Assembly: GCF_002240415.1 (NCBI RefSeq)
Contig: NZ_CP020028.1
Location: 2,815,501 to 2,879,500, forward strand
Length of the DNA: 64,000 nucleotides
DNA from: Paenibacillus kribbensis
GTDB lineage: Bacteria > Bacillota > Bacilli > Paenibacillales > Paenibacillaceae
Direction of reading: 5' to 3'
In this document: positions 8,616 through 18,130 of the stretch, piece by piece
Position numbering within the stretch: position 1 is the first letter of the stretch
Layout of the letters: every line of letters begins with the position of its first letter
Notes under the pieces: generated by a model
The model's input: the letters and a program-made list of their open reading frames with translations, nothing else
Told to the model about the DNA's origin: nothing
Database searches by the model: none
Made by a program: the position numbers and the translations under genes

Positions 8616-8909
8616 TCATACAGTTGTTATCCTTATTTGGTATTCTCCCCTGTTGTATTCAGCGCAGGTATACCACCCAACCAGTCCACAAGTGAACCAA
8701 ACAGGGTTGAAGAAACGCGTTCTATCAGTTGTGGCTTCACTTTGATCACGCAGATTGGCTAAGCGGCACAATATACCCCACGGCCAATCTTGTCCTAAGT
8801 ATAAATAAGTCACCAAAGTTTCTATACAAGGTATTTCAGAAAGTTCCTCATTACGTCTAATAAACTCCTCATAATTTTGCCGATCTATGTTTTGCCTTCT
8901 TCTTTGCAT
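8616..8909 (-). CDS. Hypothetical protein, doubtful
   Basis: 97 residues with no family I recognise ('YLGQDWPWGILCRLANLRDQ', 'WFTCGLVGWYTCAEYNRG'). It is convergent to tetR and has no clear ribosome binding site. A second minus-strand frame overlaps its start and runs upstream ('LAESLSQNKPLTDLKVLLEK'), so the two may be pieces of one frameshifted gene. The 8910-9096 interval holds nothing else I can support. Confidence 0.3.
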   Translation of the reverse strand: MQRRRQNIDRQNYEEFIRRNEELSEIPCIETLVTYLYLGQDWPWGILCRLANLRDQSEATTDRTRFFNPVWFTCGLVGWYTCAEYNRGEYQIRITTV

Positions 8910-9096
8910 TCGGGAACAGTACAGCGTACTTCTCCAATAATACCTTTAAATCTGTTAAAGGCTTGTTTTGAGATAAGGATTCGGCTAATTGTGACAAAAA
9001 ACCATTAGTACTCACAGAAAAGGGATATAGCTACCGTTCGGTCATTGATCCTGTTCCTTGGAAGACACAAGTTCATTTTAGAAATAATGGATGCTT

Positions 9097-9432
9097 TTAG
9101 AGTACAAATTGGACCAGGAACATATAGAGCAGTGTACCGCCAGCAATGGATATCAACATGTTTCTTCGCCAGAGATGGAGCATAATAATGACGACAATGG
9201 AAATCAATTCGGGCACACCATGAGACCCAGAGAAAAAAGTAACATCCTTAATGCTGTAAATAACCAGTAGTCCTAAAGCTGCCGAGGGAAGCACTTTACC
9301 GAGATACTGCACATATTTGGGTGTGGGACGCCCCGAAGGGAACAAAATAAATGGAATGAATCGGGTCATCATCGTTCCCAAGACAACCATCCCTATAGTT
9401 ATGATGTTCTCAAGCAAAGTCATGGACATCAT
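9097..9432 (-). CDS. azlD: Branched-chain amino acid exporter small subunit AzlD
   Basis: About 111 residues with three to four membrane helices. '[12 protein letters not shown]' and '[11 protein letters not shown]' are the AzlD hallmarks. With AzlC it forms an exporter of branched-chain amino acids or analogues in the cytoplasmic membrane. It overlaps the azlC 3' end, so the pair is translationally coupled. Several ATG/GTG codons compete for the start (9441, 9432, 9423); 9432 best fits the preceding AGGTGAG. Confidence 0.88.
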   Translation of the reverse strand: MMSMTLLENIITIGMVVLGTMMTRFIPFILFPSGRPTPKYVQYLGKVLPSAALGLLVIYSIKDVTFFSGSHGVPELISIVVIIMLHLWRRNMLISIAGGTLLYMFLVQFVL

Positions 9433-10141
9433 GTCTCTCACCTGCCTTTCTATCTAGTGATTTTCTCATTAAGGAGAGCACGATAAGAAGACCTATCATG
9501 GATGGAACGATGAAATTTTCGCTGTTAAAAATAAGCAGGCAAAGGATCGAAATTCCCAAACCCAACAATGCACTGTGATGTGTACTCTCTTTCATCCATT
9601 GTTCAATAAAGATCACAACAAAAAGGGCCGTCATCACAAACTCAAGCCCCTCCATATTAATGCGCACCAGTGATCCGAAAATTCCACCAATGGCAGCGCC
9701 AAGTACCCAATAGCTGTGATTAAGCAAGGTTACAAAAAACATGTACCAGCCCTTATCCACTTCTTTGGGGATGTTTGCCGTGTAATTAATTGAAAACGAT
9801 TCATCACATAGTCCGAAAATCAGATAGAACTTTTTGAATCCGGTGCCTCTGTATTTTTCAAGCATGGATATGCCATAAAATAAATGCCGGGCGTTCACCA
9901 TTAAGGCCATTAGCAGGGCACCTAGTGGATTGAACGGACCGAGCAGCAAATGCACTGCAACAAATTCCATTGATCCGGCAAAAATAAATAAGGCCATAAG
10001 GATCGCATACCCCGCACCAAAGCCAGATATATTCATAAGAATGCCGTAGGCAATCCCTAGAAACAAAAATCCAGCTAGTATGGGAAGTGTGGAAGGGAAA
10101 GCTGATTTAAAGGCCAATTGAAGCTTGCTTCTGTGTATCAT
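9410..10141 (-). CDS. azlC: Branched-chain amino acid exporter large subunit AzlC
   Basis: 243 residues with about eight membrane segments. Characteristic stretches are '[20 protein letters not shown]', 'FAGSMEFVA', '[11 protein letters not shown]' and '[12 protein letters not shown]'. It partners AzlD directly downstream. The gene diverges from a MocR-type regulator, and the shared control region holds a long inverted repeat. Full length and intact. Confidence 0.92.
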   Translation of the reverse strand: MIHRSKLQLAFKSAFPSTLPILAGFLFLGIAYGILMNISGFGAGYAILMALFIFAGSMEFVAVHLLLGPFNPLGALLMALMVNARHLFYGISMLEKYRGTGFKKFYLIFGLCDESFSINYTANIPKEVDKGWYMFFVTLLNHSYWVLGAAIGGIFGSLVRINMEGLEFVMTALFVVIFIEQWMKESTHHSALLGLGISILCLLIFNSENFIVPSMIGLLIVLSLMRKSLDRKAGERHDVHDFA

Positions 10142-10195
10142 GTTTGCTACATCTCCTTGATAAGATTACTTTTCTTCGATAGTTTAGCAATACAA

Positions 10196-10227
10196 ATCCA
10201 TACAATCAATGTTATAATTGTATGGAT
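10196..10227. promoter_or_regulatory. Inverted-repeat operator between azlCD and mocR-type gene
   Basis: ATCCATACAAT (10196-10206) and ATTGTATGGAT (10217-10227) are perfect 11-bp arms around a 10-bp spacer that contains most of a TATAAT -10 box (10213-10218). A bound regulator would cover the promoter of its own gene and lie close to that of azlC. The likely binder is the adjacent MocR protein. Confidence 0.65.
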
Positions 10228-10248
10228 TACAATATTGTGAGGTGTGCT

Positions 10249-11640
10249 ATGCCATTTAATTCGTTTGAACATTATCCGATGTCGTGGAAACCTGACAAGG
10301 ATCGATTGCAACGACCGCTTTATCGCTCTCTCGCCCTATTGCTGGAACATGACATCAGACATGGATTTTTGGCTCCGGGTACAAAACTTCCCCCTCAGCG
10401 GGAGCTGGCCGACTTTTTGGATGTGAACTTCACAACGATTACACGCGCATACAAGCTTTGCGAACTTAAAGGTTTAATTCATGGCGTGACCGGAAGCGGT
10501 ACTTTTGTTTCAGCCAACGCGGCTCAGTCGGTCACCATTTCAAAAGATCCATCTTCGAACGTATATATTGATCTTGGCTTTGTTGCCTCATTTGAGCAAA
10601 CCAATGATCTGGTTACTGAAACCGTAAAACATGTGGTGGAGAAAAGTTATCTGGAGCAGCTATTGAATTACAATGATCCTGCAGGTATCCCGCATCAGAA
10701 ACTGGCTGCACTCAATTGGATGAAGGCTTTCGGCATCCAGGCCGATACTGAACATATGGCCATCGTTTCGGGAGCGCAAAATGCATTAGCTATTACACTC
10801 TTTGCACTGTTTGAGCCCGGGAATCGAATTGCGGTTGATCTGTATACGTATGCCAATTTTATTGAAGTCTCCAAAATGCTTCGTATCAAACTAGTTCCTA
10901 TTCCAGGTGATGAGTATGGGATGTTACCTGAATCTTTGGAAGACCAATGTTCTCAATCGAATGTACATGGTGTGTTTTTGATGCCTTCCTGCGCTAATCC
11001 TACGGCCATTATGATTCCGGAAAAGCGAAAAAAAGAATTAGCTCAGGTCATTCAAAAACATCGTTTGATCCTGATTGAGGACGACATTCATGCCTTTTTG
11101 TCAGCGGGCATTATAGATCATTATGGTCAGCCGATGTATCAGCTGCTCCCTGAACAAACGGTTTATATTTGTAGCACCGCTAAATCCATCTGCTCAGGTC
11201 TTCGAGTGGCCTATATCGTGTTTAACGAAGCATTCAAAGACACAATGATGAAGGCCATATACAACGTCAACGTCAAGACATCCTCTTTGGACGCAGAGAT
11301 CATAACTGAGCTGATTCTGTCAGGAAAAGCGAATACGATTGTTGCAGAGAAAAAACAACTGGCCGAGACGGCCAACCAGTTATTTGCTGAATTCTTCCCA
11401 AATACTCTCCACGGGGGACATCCACTGAGTTTTTATCGATGGCTCCCTTTACCAAAAGTTATGCATGAAGCTTATTCTGAAGGTTTTTTCCTGGAAAAAG
11501 GGATTCGTGTATTTCATTCCAATCGGTTTCTGAGCGGGGGGAATGCGGAAGAGAACTATCTAAGAATAGCGCTTTCATCCACTAGTTCTTTAGAGGAATT
11601 AAGAAGAGGGCTGGAGATTTTAAAAGAGAGCCTTGAATGA
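10249..11640 (+). CDS. MocR-type regulator (GntR HTH plus aminotransferase-like domain)
   Basis: About 463 residues. An N-terminal winged helix-turn-helix ('LPPQRELADFLDVNFTTITR', about residues 44-63) is fused to a fold-type I aminotransferase-like domain with 'LMPSCANPTAIMI' and 'LIEDDIHAFLS'. The PLP lysine is probably in 'CSTAKSICSGLRV'. Such proteins sense amino acids or PLP and control neighbouring genes, here most likely azlCD. The start is ATG 10249 after GTGAGGTG; ATG 10222 would lie inside the operator. Confidence 0.85.
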   Translation: MPFNSFEHYPMSWKPDKDRLQRPLYRSLALLLEHDIRHGFLAPGTKLPPQRELADFLDVNFTTITRAYKLCELKGLIHGVTGSGTFVSANAAQSVTISKDPSSNVYIDLGFVASFEQTNDLVTETVKHVVEKSYLEQLLNYNDPAGIPHQKLAALNWMKAFGIQADTEHMAIVSGAQNALAITLFALFEPGNRIAVDLYTYANFIEVSKMLRIKLVPIPGDEYGMLPESLEDQCSQSNVHGVFLMPSCANPTAIMIPEKRKKELAQVIQKHRLILIEDDIHAFLSAGIIDHYGQPMYQLLPEQTVYICSTAKSICSGLRVAYIVFNEAFKDTMMKAIYNVNVKTSSLDAEIITELILSGKANTIVAEKKQLAETANQLFAEFFPNTLHGGHPLSFYRWLPLPKVMHEAYSEGFFLEKGIRVFHSNRFLSGGNAEENYLRIALSSTSSLEELRRGLEILKESLE

Positions 11641-11708
11641 ATCGGATATTGTCCGGTCTACTGTTAGTCAGCAGCATATGTATGTCTTCCGTATTTCGCC
11701 CATGAAAA

Positions 11709-11790
11709 ATCCCCTCCAAGTAGGCTTTAATGTGTTTTTAGACACTGTCTACTTAAAGAGGATAATATCGATATGGCGACTTCTTATGCG
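11709..11790. repeat. Degenerate intergenic hairpin elements
   Basis: ATCCCCTCCAAGTAG (11709-11723) and CTACTTAAAGAGGATAAT (11749-11766) form an imperfect long stem. It is followed at once by ATGGCGACTTCTTATGCG, which matches the right half of the hairpins at 31256 and 18105. This looks like two worn intergenic elements end to end. On the minus strand the first could serve as the terminator of the GH127 gene. Confidence 0.4.
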
Positions 11791-11796
11791 TATATG

Positions 11797-14109
11797 TTAC
11801 CTTTTGCAGCGGGTAAGTTTAAAAAATACATGATAACTTTGATCCTGAATTTGATACAAGGGAACAAACTTGATGCCATCCAAAACAAATGTCAAAGGAC
11901 TATCCTTTTGTTCAATGATTTGTTCCAGAAATTCTTGTTCACTGTATGTCCAGGAGATATAATCCTGTTCCTGACTTATTGCTGCCAGTACATACGGTCC
12001 ATAAGTGAGACTTTTAAGGGTGTGGTCATCGGGAGCGTCAGCCAGTCTCAAGGAGCAGGGCAGCGTCAGCTCGATTTCATCCTTTTTCCATACTTTGTGC
12101 AGCATTAAATATCCGTGTTCATACTCCAGATCGCGGCAAGGCACTCCGTTTATCTTTACTTGAACGGGCTCAGATACCCAATCGGGGATTCTGAACATTA
12201 GGGTTGTTTCGGGGCCGCCCTCGATATAAAAGCGGACTGTCTCCAAGCCGTCCCGATCCCGCTTCTGCATCAGGCTAAGCCCCTGCTCGCTCCAATCCAG
12301 TCGAGAGGGAATGTACAAGTTCACATACAGCCTGTCTTCATCATGAAAATAAATGGCTTCCTGGTATTTAAAATGATTTTCCAGACCGGTTCCATGACAG
12401 CAGGTATTTTCATGTGTATCGAATTTCTTGATAGATCCGGGCGCCAGTGGCATAAAGTAGGTGCTGCCGCCCTCCGCTTTTTGGCTATTCTCTGAGGCAA
12501 GAATATGGTTATAAAGCGCCTTCTCATAATAATCCATATACGTTTTGCGCGGGTTAAACTGAAAAAGCTCTTTGGTCAGCTTCAACATATTATAGCTCGC
12601 ACAGGTTTCTGCCGTTTTATCGGTGAGAAAACCGGCAATGGCGTCCGGCTCTCTGAACATTTCCGTCTCTCCGGTGCCTCCGATCGGATAAATGTGGCTT
12701 TGTGCCACCATCGTCCAGAAGTTCTCTGCGATATTGTAATAAGCCTTGTCCCCCGCAACCTCAAACAGCTTCAAGGCTCCAATCACCTGCGGAATGTGCT
12801 GGTTGGCATGCATATTTCCTAGAGTGTCCACATTCTCCTTCATCGGAAGGAAGAGCTTTTCATTGTCAAAATATTTCGCTGTCACCAAATAATTTTCATT
12901 GCCGGTGATCGCATATAATTTGGCCAATACCTCATTCATACCCCCAAATTCCCCGGCAATATACAATGACCACATTTTATGCAGCTGCTCTCTCGGAAGC
13001 CGGCTTAGTCGGCTGTGAAGCCAATGGCCCAGCTTATCGCAAATATCCAAAGCCTCCCTCTGGCCCGCAAGCTGGTAACAATCTAGCAGACCGGCCATAA
13101 TCTTGTGCAACGTATAGTAGGGAGCCCATATTTCCGGATAAGTTGTGTACTGCTCCAGCAGATTAAACTGTTCTTCCGAATACGCGCTCAGGAACCCCCG
13201 GCCATAGCCCGTCTGTTCAGACAGGGCTGTTTGGCATTTGCCCAATTCTGCAACCATGTATTGAATTTTCCCGAGTAGCGCGGAGTCCTCCGTGGCATGA
13301 TAAGCAAGCGCCAGCGCAGAAAGATAGTGTCCAGTGGTATGCCCCTTCAGATTGCATTCCGGAGCATCCCACCCTGTCATCGGCTGTGCTCCTTTGGTGT
13401 CGATGGCGGCTGCCTCTCTAAAATTATACAGCATCTGGTCATCGTTCACTGACCGTACAAACTGCAGGAAACGGTTCATAGCTGCTTCAAATTCACTTTC
13501 CCTCTCCAGACTTACCTTTTGACCCTTAAATTCCTTCACCCGCTTGACGTGATCCGTTGTTTCCTCAACCTTATCCACCACTTGAACGGTGACTATGGCC
13601 TTCAATGGACTTCCTTCCACTTTACCGTGGATCGAGAAAAATCCCGGTTGCCGATAAGCCTCCTCTTTGACTGGGTCCCAGGAAACCTGGCTTACGGTAT
13701 AACTTCCGGTATCATTTTTTACAATGACGACGGTTGGCAGTTCCGGCTGTTCCCCAACTTTCGTGCGCACGGTCAGTGGATTTACCGCAACGATCTTTGC
13801 TTTATATTCTTCCTGGAGAACCGTTGCTTCAAATGTCTTGCGGGTGACCTCTCCTTCATATGTCAACGTTGCGACAACGGCAACTTTCCGGTTGCCTACC
13901 CCAAAGGTAGGTCTCGTAACCTTGCCTGTATGACTTATAAATAGTGTTTCTTTCGATTCCCACTGAATGGAAGAACCATACTTCCCCATCAGCGGAAGCT
14001 TCAAATCGGCTTCTACAGTATTTAAGTTTCCCAAATAAATCGCATCGCCGTCCAGTTCCGTTATTTCTTTCGCGCTTGCCGATCCGACGGCGTTTTTCCC
14101 CAGTTCCAT
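11797..14109 (-). CDS. GH127 beta-L-arabinofuranosidase-like enzyme
   Basis: 770 residues. Two Ig-like segments (about 20-105 and 105-180) precede the GH127 (alpha/alpha)6 domain from about residue 195. Cys503 in 'AETCASYN' and Cys570-Cys571 in 'ENTCCHGTGLENH' match the zinc-bound thiolate centre of the family, in which a Cys acts as nucleophile. No signal peptide is seen, so it should act in the cytoplasm on imported arabinosides. Only 22 bp separate it from the symporter gene upstream, so the two form an operon. Confidence 0.88.
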   Translation of the reverse strand: MELGKNAVGSASAKEITELDGDAIYLGNLNTVEADLKLPLMGKYGSSIQWESKETLFISHTGKVTRPTFGVGNRKVAVVATLTYEGEVTRKTFEATVLQEEYKAKIVAVNPLTVRTKVGEQPELPTVVIVKNDTGSYTVSQVSWDPVKEEAYRQPGFFSIHGKVEGSPLKAIVTVQVVDKVEETTDHVKRVKEFKGQKVSLERESEFEAAMNRFLQFVRSVNDDQMLYNFREAAAIDTKGAQPMTGWDAPECNLKGHTTGHYLSALALAYHATEDSALLGKIQYMVAELGKCQTALSEQTGYGRGFLSAYSEEQFNLLEQYTTYPEIWAPYYTLHKIMAGLLDCYQLAGQREALDICDKLGHWLHSRLSRLPREQLHKMWSLYIAGEFGGMNEVLAKLYAITGNENYLVTAKYFDNEKLFLPMKENVDTLGNMHANQHIPQVIGALKLFEVAGDKAYYNIAENFWTMVAQSHIYPIGGTGETEMFREPDAIAGFLTDKTAETCASYNMLKLTKELFQFNPRKTYMDYYEKALYNHILASENSQKAEGGSTYFMPLAPGSIKKFDTHENTCCHGTGLENHFKYQEAIYFHDEDRLYVNLYIPSRLDWSEQGLSLMQKRDRDGLETVRFYIEGGPETTLMFRIPDWVSEPVQVKINGVPCRDLEYEHGYLMLHKVWKKDEIELTLPCSLRLADAPDDHTLKSLTYGPYVLAAISQEQDYISWTYSEQEFLEQIIEQKDSPLTFVLDGIKFVPLYQIQDQSYHVFFKLTRCKR

Positions 14110-14131
14110 CTCCCATCCGCCTTTCTGTACT

Positions 14132-15364
14132 CTACGCCTGTGTCACAGCGCCTATTTTTTGTTTGATCCAGTTCTTGCCTTCGATGATCCGTGAAATCAC
14201 CATGCTAATGGCCGGATCGCCGGTTACATTTACCATAGTGCAAAGCGGGTCTGTAATCGTTCCCAAAATAACCAGGATCGGAACCGCTTCCATCGGAAAG
14301 CCGAAGGCGGTACAGATGAATAGTTCCCCAATAAATCCGCCACTTGGGATCGTACCCACAATAATTCCGCTTATCAAGGCTACCAGAACAGCCTTTACCA
14401 TATCTCCCGTGCCCATCGTCATATTAAAAATTCCGAACAAGAAAATAATTTTGATCATTTGAACGGCGACTACACCATTTTTGTGCATGTTTGCGCCAAG
14501 CGGCACGATAATGTCGCCGATTTCATCGGGAATGCCCATTTGCTTCACGGCCAGTCTGTTCACAGGGATGCAAGCCGTACTGCTGCATGTTCCCATCGCC
14601 GTGGTCAGCGGCAGCCATATATTTTTCCAAAAACGCTTGATTCCGGTTTTACCTCCGCCAAAATAAGTGGCCAAAAAGGAGAACAGAATGAAAAATAATA
14701 TACAAAATGCCACGTAAATAATGGACGCCCTGGCAACGGACCAGACAATTTGATTGCCTACCTTTCCGATCAGTGTCGCGAAGTAGCAGGCGATGCCCAC
14801 AGGAGCATAATACATAACAATGGAAACAATTTTATTCAACACAGAGGATAAACTATTAAGCAATTTGGAAACCGGAGCTCCCTCTTCTCCAATGGAGCTT
14901 ACGGAAATTCCAAACAGGATTGCAAAAACAATCAAGGCCATCATATGCTTTAAGGATAACAATTCAACGAAATCGCTTACAGTTATCAAACCGACAATGT
15001 CCAGCGAAGCAGCCGCCTGATCCTGAACTGCCTTTCCAAAGCTAACTTCAGCGTTCAGGGCCGGATTAAAGATCAGACCGGTGATCAATGCCAAAATAGC
15101 CGTAATGATGCCCGTAACCACCACCACCAAAAAGAAAATGCCCAAAATTTTCCCCAGCTTTTTCAAATTGGTCATGCTCGCTATAGAACCGGCTATAGAT
15201 ACAAACACCAGCGGCACAATGATCACAAATACCATGTTCAGAAAAACATCTGCAAAGGGCTGCAGGACTGCGGATTTTTCACCCATAATCGTGCCAGCGA
15301 TCGCGCCCACTAAAACTCCAGCCAGCAGTATAATCGAGAATTTATAGTTTTTTAAGACTTGCAC
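14132..15364 (-). CDS. DAACS-family sodium/proton:carboxylate symporter
   Basis: About 410 residues with eight helices plus two re-entrant loops. Family signatures are 'GTCSSTACIPVN', 'PLGANMHKNG', 'IPSGGFIGE' and 'NVTGDPAISM'. The family moves dicarboxylates or acidic and neutral amino acids. Start is GTG 15364 because GGGGGGAAGAAGG precedes it; the longer frame to 15502 contains non-family sequence. First gene of the operon with GH127, divergent from an AraC-type gene. A cre-like ATGAAAGCGCTAAAC (15416-15430) matches only part of the consensus. Confidence 0.85.
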   Translation of the reverse strand: MQVLKNYKFSIILLAGVLVGAIAGTIMGEKSAVLQPFADVFLNMVFVIIVPLVFVSIAGSIASMTNLKKLGKILGIFFLVVVVTGIITAILALITGLIFNPALNAEVSFGKAVQDQAAASLDIVGLITVSDFVELLSLKHMMALIVFAILFGISVSSIGEEGAPVSKLLNSLSSVLNKIVSIVMYYAPVGIACYFATLIGKVGNQIVWSVARASIIYVAFCILFFILFSFLATYFGGGKTGIKRFWKNIWLPLTTAMGTCSSTACIPVNRLAVKQMGIPDEIGDIIVPLGANMHKNGVVAVQMIKIIFLFGIFNMTMGTGDMVKAVLVALISGIIVGTIPSGGFIGELFICTAFGFPMEAVPILVILGTITDPLCTMVNVTGDPAISMVISRIIEGKNWIKQKIGAVTQA

Positions 15365-15666
15365 CCTTCTTCCCCCCAGGTAAATATGAATAATAGGCTC
15401 ATTCCGTCGACTGAATGAAAGCGCTAAACTTTTTAAGCGGACCGACTTATTGATATAAGTATGACACCCTGGAAGGGGGATTAAAATCATTAAAATAAAC
15501 AAAAAATATAATATTATTAGCCTTAAAAATATAACATTATTATCATTTTCATTTTTTTTGATTCGTGAATATCATACTTATTTCCAGCCTGAATTTTGAA
15601 TTTATTGATCATTCCGACGTTTTTATGCTATGGTTTATATAATAAAATTGATTTGAGGTGGCAGAA

Positions 15667-16569
15667 TTGCTATACATCCATTTCAGTTGTCCTCCCTTGC
15701 CTCATCTTATCGTCGGGGGGATATCGCTGTTCCGAAAAGGAGATCTTCACGAACGTCGCGTTCTTGAGCATACCTTTGACCTGATATTCGTCTTTTCGGG
15801 AGCTCTTTATCTGGAAGAGGATGGGTGCAAATATACGATCGAGCCCGGCCAATATTTAATTTTGACACCTGGCAACTTGCATAAAGGCTACAAAGCCTGT
15901 ACTTCCGATACGACCTTCTCCTGGGTTCATTTTTATACAACGGGAGATTTCTTCTATTCTGAGAATCCCATCACACATGTCGATTCCAAAATGAACAAAA
16001 CGAAATACTATAAAAAAGATGTATTTTATATTTCGCTTCCCCAATACGGAAGGATTGACGACAGTCTGCACGAAATCCTCAAGAATTATATGGACAGCAT
16101 TTCCCAAGTCAAAATTGACAAATATCATAATGAGAAGCTGTTTTATTCATCGACAAAATCCCAGATCGAATACCAGCAGTTATTTCTGAAAATACTAACG
16201 ATTTTTTGCGATTTACGAGAACACGAAAAAGAAAAGGAACTGGCTGAGGAAGTTTTCGATTATTTTTCTTCGCATTATCAGAACGCTTTCGATTTGAACG
16301 AGCTTGCCGCCAAGTATTCCTTTCATCCGGCTCATATCATTCGCTCCGTCAAGAAAAAATACGGACTGAGCCCTTTGCAATTGCTGCTCTCCATCAGGGT
16401 CCAAAAAGCAATGAAGCTCCTGGCAGAAGAACGTCACTCCGTTGGGGAAATCGCATCCCTTGTCGGCTTTACCGACTCTTCTTACTTTTGCAAGCAGTTC
16501 AAAAAAATCACTTCTGTAACACCTTTGCAATACCGCAATCAGACGCGACAGCAAGGCTTTGATACATGA
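15667..16569 (+). CDS. AraC-family regulator with N-terminal cupin
   Basis: About 300 residues. The cupin-like sensor ('IEPGQYLILTPGNLHKGYKA') is at residues 20-110, and two helix-turn-helix units lie in the last 100 ('FDLNELAAKYSFHPAHIIRS', 'SVGEIASLVGFTDSSYFCKQ'). It diverges from the symporter/GH127 operon and probably activates it on sensing a sugar. TTG 15667 is preferred since GAGGTGG stands just upstream; GTG 15658 would overlap that site. Confidence 0.85.
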   Translation: MLYIHFSCPPLPHLIVGGISLFRKGDLHERRVLEHTFDLIFVFSGALYLEEDGCKYTIEPGQYLILTPGNLHKGYKACTSDTTFSWVHFYTTGDFFYSENPITHVDSKMNKTKYYKKDVFYISLPQYGRIDDSLHEILKNYMDSISQVKIDKYHNEKLFYSSTKSQIEYQQLFLKILTIFCDLREHEKEKELAEEVFDYFSSHYQNAFDLNELAAKYSFHPAHIIRSVKKKYGLSPLQLLLSIRVQKAMKLLAEERHSVGEIASLVGFTDSSYFCKQFKKITSVTPLQYRNQTRQQGFDT

Positions 16570-16583
16570 AAGGAGGAAAGAAC

Positions 16584-16961
16584 ATGTCCACAATTAAGGA
16601 AGTTTCAGATAGTACAGGCATCTCTGCTTACACGCTTCGTTATTATGAGCGGGAAGGTATACTGCCTGGTGTTAAACGTGATCCGAGCGGAAATCGCTTA
16701 TACGATGAAGAAAGCCTGGAGTGGCTGTATTTTATTCTGGCGCTGCGGTCGACCGGTATGCCGCTTGTCGAAATCAAGCAATATGTGGATTTATACCTGG
16801 AAGGCGAAAGCACACTCAAATCTCGCAAACAAATGATGCTTAAACATAAGAAAAAAGTAGAGAAAGATCTCTTGCAAACTTACAAATATTTGGAGCAGAT
16901 CAATTACAAACTGGCGTTATACGATGTGCAGGAAAAAGAATTATCGAAAATGATGCCCTAG
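16584..16961 (+). CDS. MerR-family regulator
   Basis: About 125 residues. The N-terminal winged HTH reads 'IKEVSDSTGISAYTLRYYER', followed by the coiled-coil dimer helix ('MMLKHKKKVEKDLLQTYKYL'). No long effector domain and no Cys pair, so it belongs with the AdhR/YyaN-type small MerR proteins that answer to reactive carbonyls or similar. Start is ATG 16584 after AGGAGG. It precedes, in the same direction, an SDR gene with a MerR-type promoter. Confidence 0.85.
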   Translation: MSTIKEVSDSTGISAYTLRYYEREGILPGVKRDPSGNRLYDEESLEWLYFILALRSTGMPLVEIKQYVDLYLEGESTLKSRKQMMLKHKKKVEKDLLQTYKYLEQINYKLALYDVQEKELSKMMP

Positions 16962-17164
16962 ACCAGCCTCATTATAAGTGTTTCTATCGGAACCAAGCGT
17001 GCTCATCGGAAGGGTCACGCGCTTTTTTGGGCAAATTTCTTAGAGTCTACTCTAAACAATTTGCCCTTGTTTTTCCCCGTTTTTGGTGAAATTTATTTTA
17101 AATTTTCATATAAACAGCGATTATTCAAGGTTTCTCAACTTGTGTCACTGATTTTGACCAGGGC

Positions 17165-17195
17165 TTGACTTACAGTTGACTCCACTTGGTACTCT
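17165..17195 (+). promoter_or_regulatory. MerR-type promoter with 19-bp spacer
   Basis: TTGACT (17165-17170), 19 bp, TACTCT (17190-17195). The over-long spacer carries GACTCCACTTGGTACTC-type repeats and the block sits 50 bp before the SDR start. MerR activators untwist such spacers, so the regulator just upstream is the expected partner. Confidence 0.6.
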
Positions 17196-17244
17196 AAAGT
17201 CGAGCCAGTAACGACTGGCTACAAAAAACAAAGGGGAATCCGAT

Positions 17245-17975
17245 ATGAATACAAAAGTAGCCATCATCACAGGCGCCAGCAGCGGAATGGGGGCAGCTAC
17301 GGCCAAGCTCCTTGCTAAAAACGACATAAAAGTTATGCTGGCAGCCCGCCGTGAAGACCGTTTACAGCAGCTGACGGATGAAATCCGCAACACTGGAGGT
17401 GAAGCCAGCTACAAAGTGACGGACGTAACCTCTCGTGCCGACGTTGAGTCGCTGGCGGAAGCAGCAATAAAAACCTACGGCCAAATCGACATCATGATTA
17501 ACAACGCTGGGATCATGCCACTTTCGTTTTTCAGACATTTAAAGGTCGCATGATTGATGTGAACATAAAAGGCGTCCTCTATGGGATGGCAGCAGTGTAC
17601 AGGCATATGGAAGAACGCAATGAGGGACATATCATTAATTTCTCCTCTATTGCAGGACACTTGACCTTTCCTTCCAGCTCCGTCTACAGCGCAACCAAAC
17701 ATGCAGTCCGGGTGTTCACGGAAGGCATGCGGACAGAAATGGGAGCCAAACAGAATATTCGGACGACCCTCATCTCCCCTGGTGCAGTGGAAACCGAATT
17801 GTACAGCACTATTACCGACAACTCGATTTATCCTACATTGGAGAAATTAGGAAGTCAGGAATGGGACCAACTTGACCCAGGCGACATTGCCAACACCGTG
17901 CTGTTTGCGATCCAGCAGCCGACTAATGTGACAATAAACGAACTGATTGTCCGCCCCACGTCACAGAGCTTATAA
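17245..17975 (+). pseudogene. Short-chain dehydrogenase/reductase, frameshifted
   Basis: The first frame (17245-17553) has the start region with 'ITGASSGMGAATAKLLAKND' and 'NNAGIMPLSFF' and ends after 'HLKVA'. The second (17550-17975) continues with 'MIDVNIKGVLYGMAAVY' and the catalytic 'YSATKHA' (Tyr-x-x-x-Lys). Family members read 'HLKVDEWDRMIDVN' here, so a deletion of about 13 bp has removed four codons and shifted the frame. The two frames overlap as ATGA, so reinitiation could still make the second half. A typical NADPH-dependent reductase of about 245 residues before damage. Confidence 0.75.
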
Positions 17976-18050
17976 TCCGTAACAAGTAACCCTTAATTTA
18001 TATAGTTGAAGTGCTTTTTATCCATACAATTAGTTCACCTAATCGGTTAT

Positions 18051-18093
18051 GATACCAAGTTCTTGTCCTCTGCCAGGGACAAGAACTTGTATC
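18051..18093 (+). terminator. Long hairpin terminator after SDR
   Basis: GATACCAAGTTCTTGTCC and GGGACAAGAACTTGTATC pair around a 7-base loop, with one bulge. Confidence 0.6.
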
Positions 18094-18104
18094 GTTAAAA
18101 CAAA

Positions 18105-18130
18105 AAAGCCGCCACTTTGGCGACTTTTTA
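18105..18130 (+). terminator. Hairpin terminator of the GGCGACTT type
   Basis: AAAAGCCGCCA-CTT-TGGCGACTTTTTA, with a T tract on the plus strand. A close relative is at 31256-31283 and a half copy at 11772-11790. The rest of the 17976-18376 gap shows no gene. ATCAGCGGCTGAAAAATTCA at 18155 recurs near 50828. Confidence 0.65.

Noticed and set aside
15416..15430. cre-like site before the symporter
   Set aside because: The last two consensus positions do not match, so CcpA control cannot be claimed.
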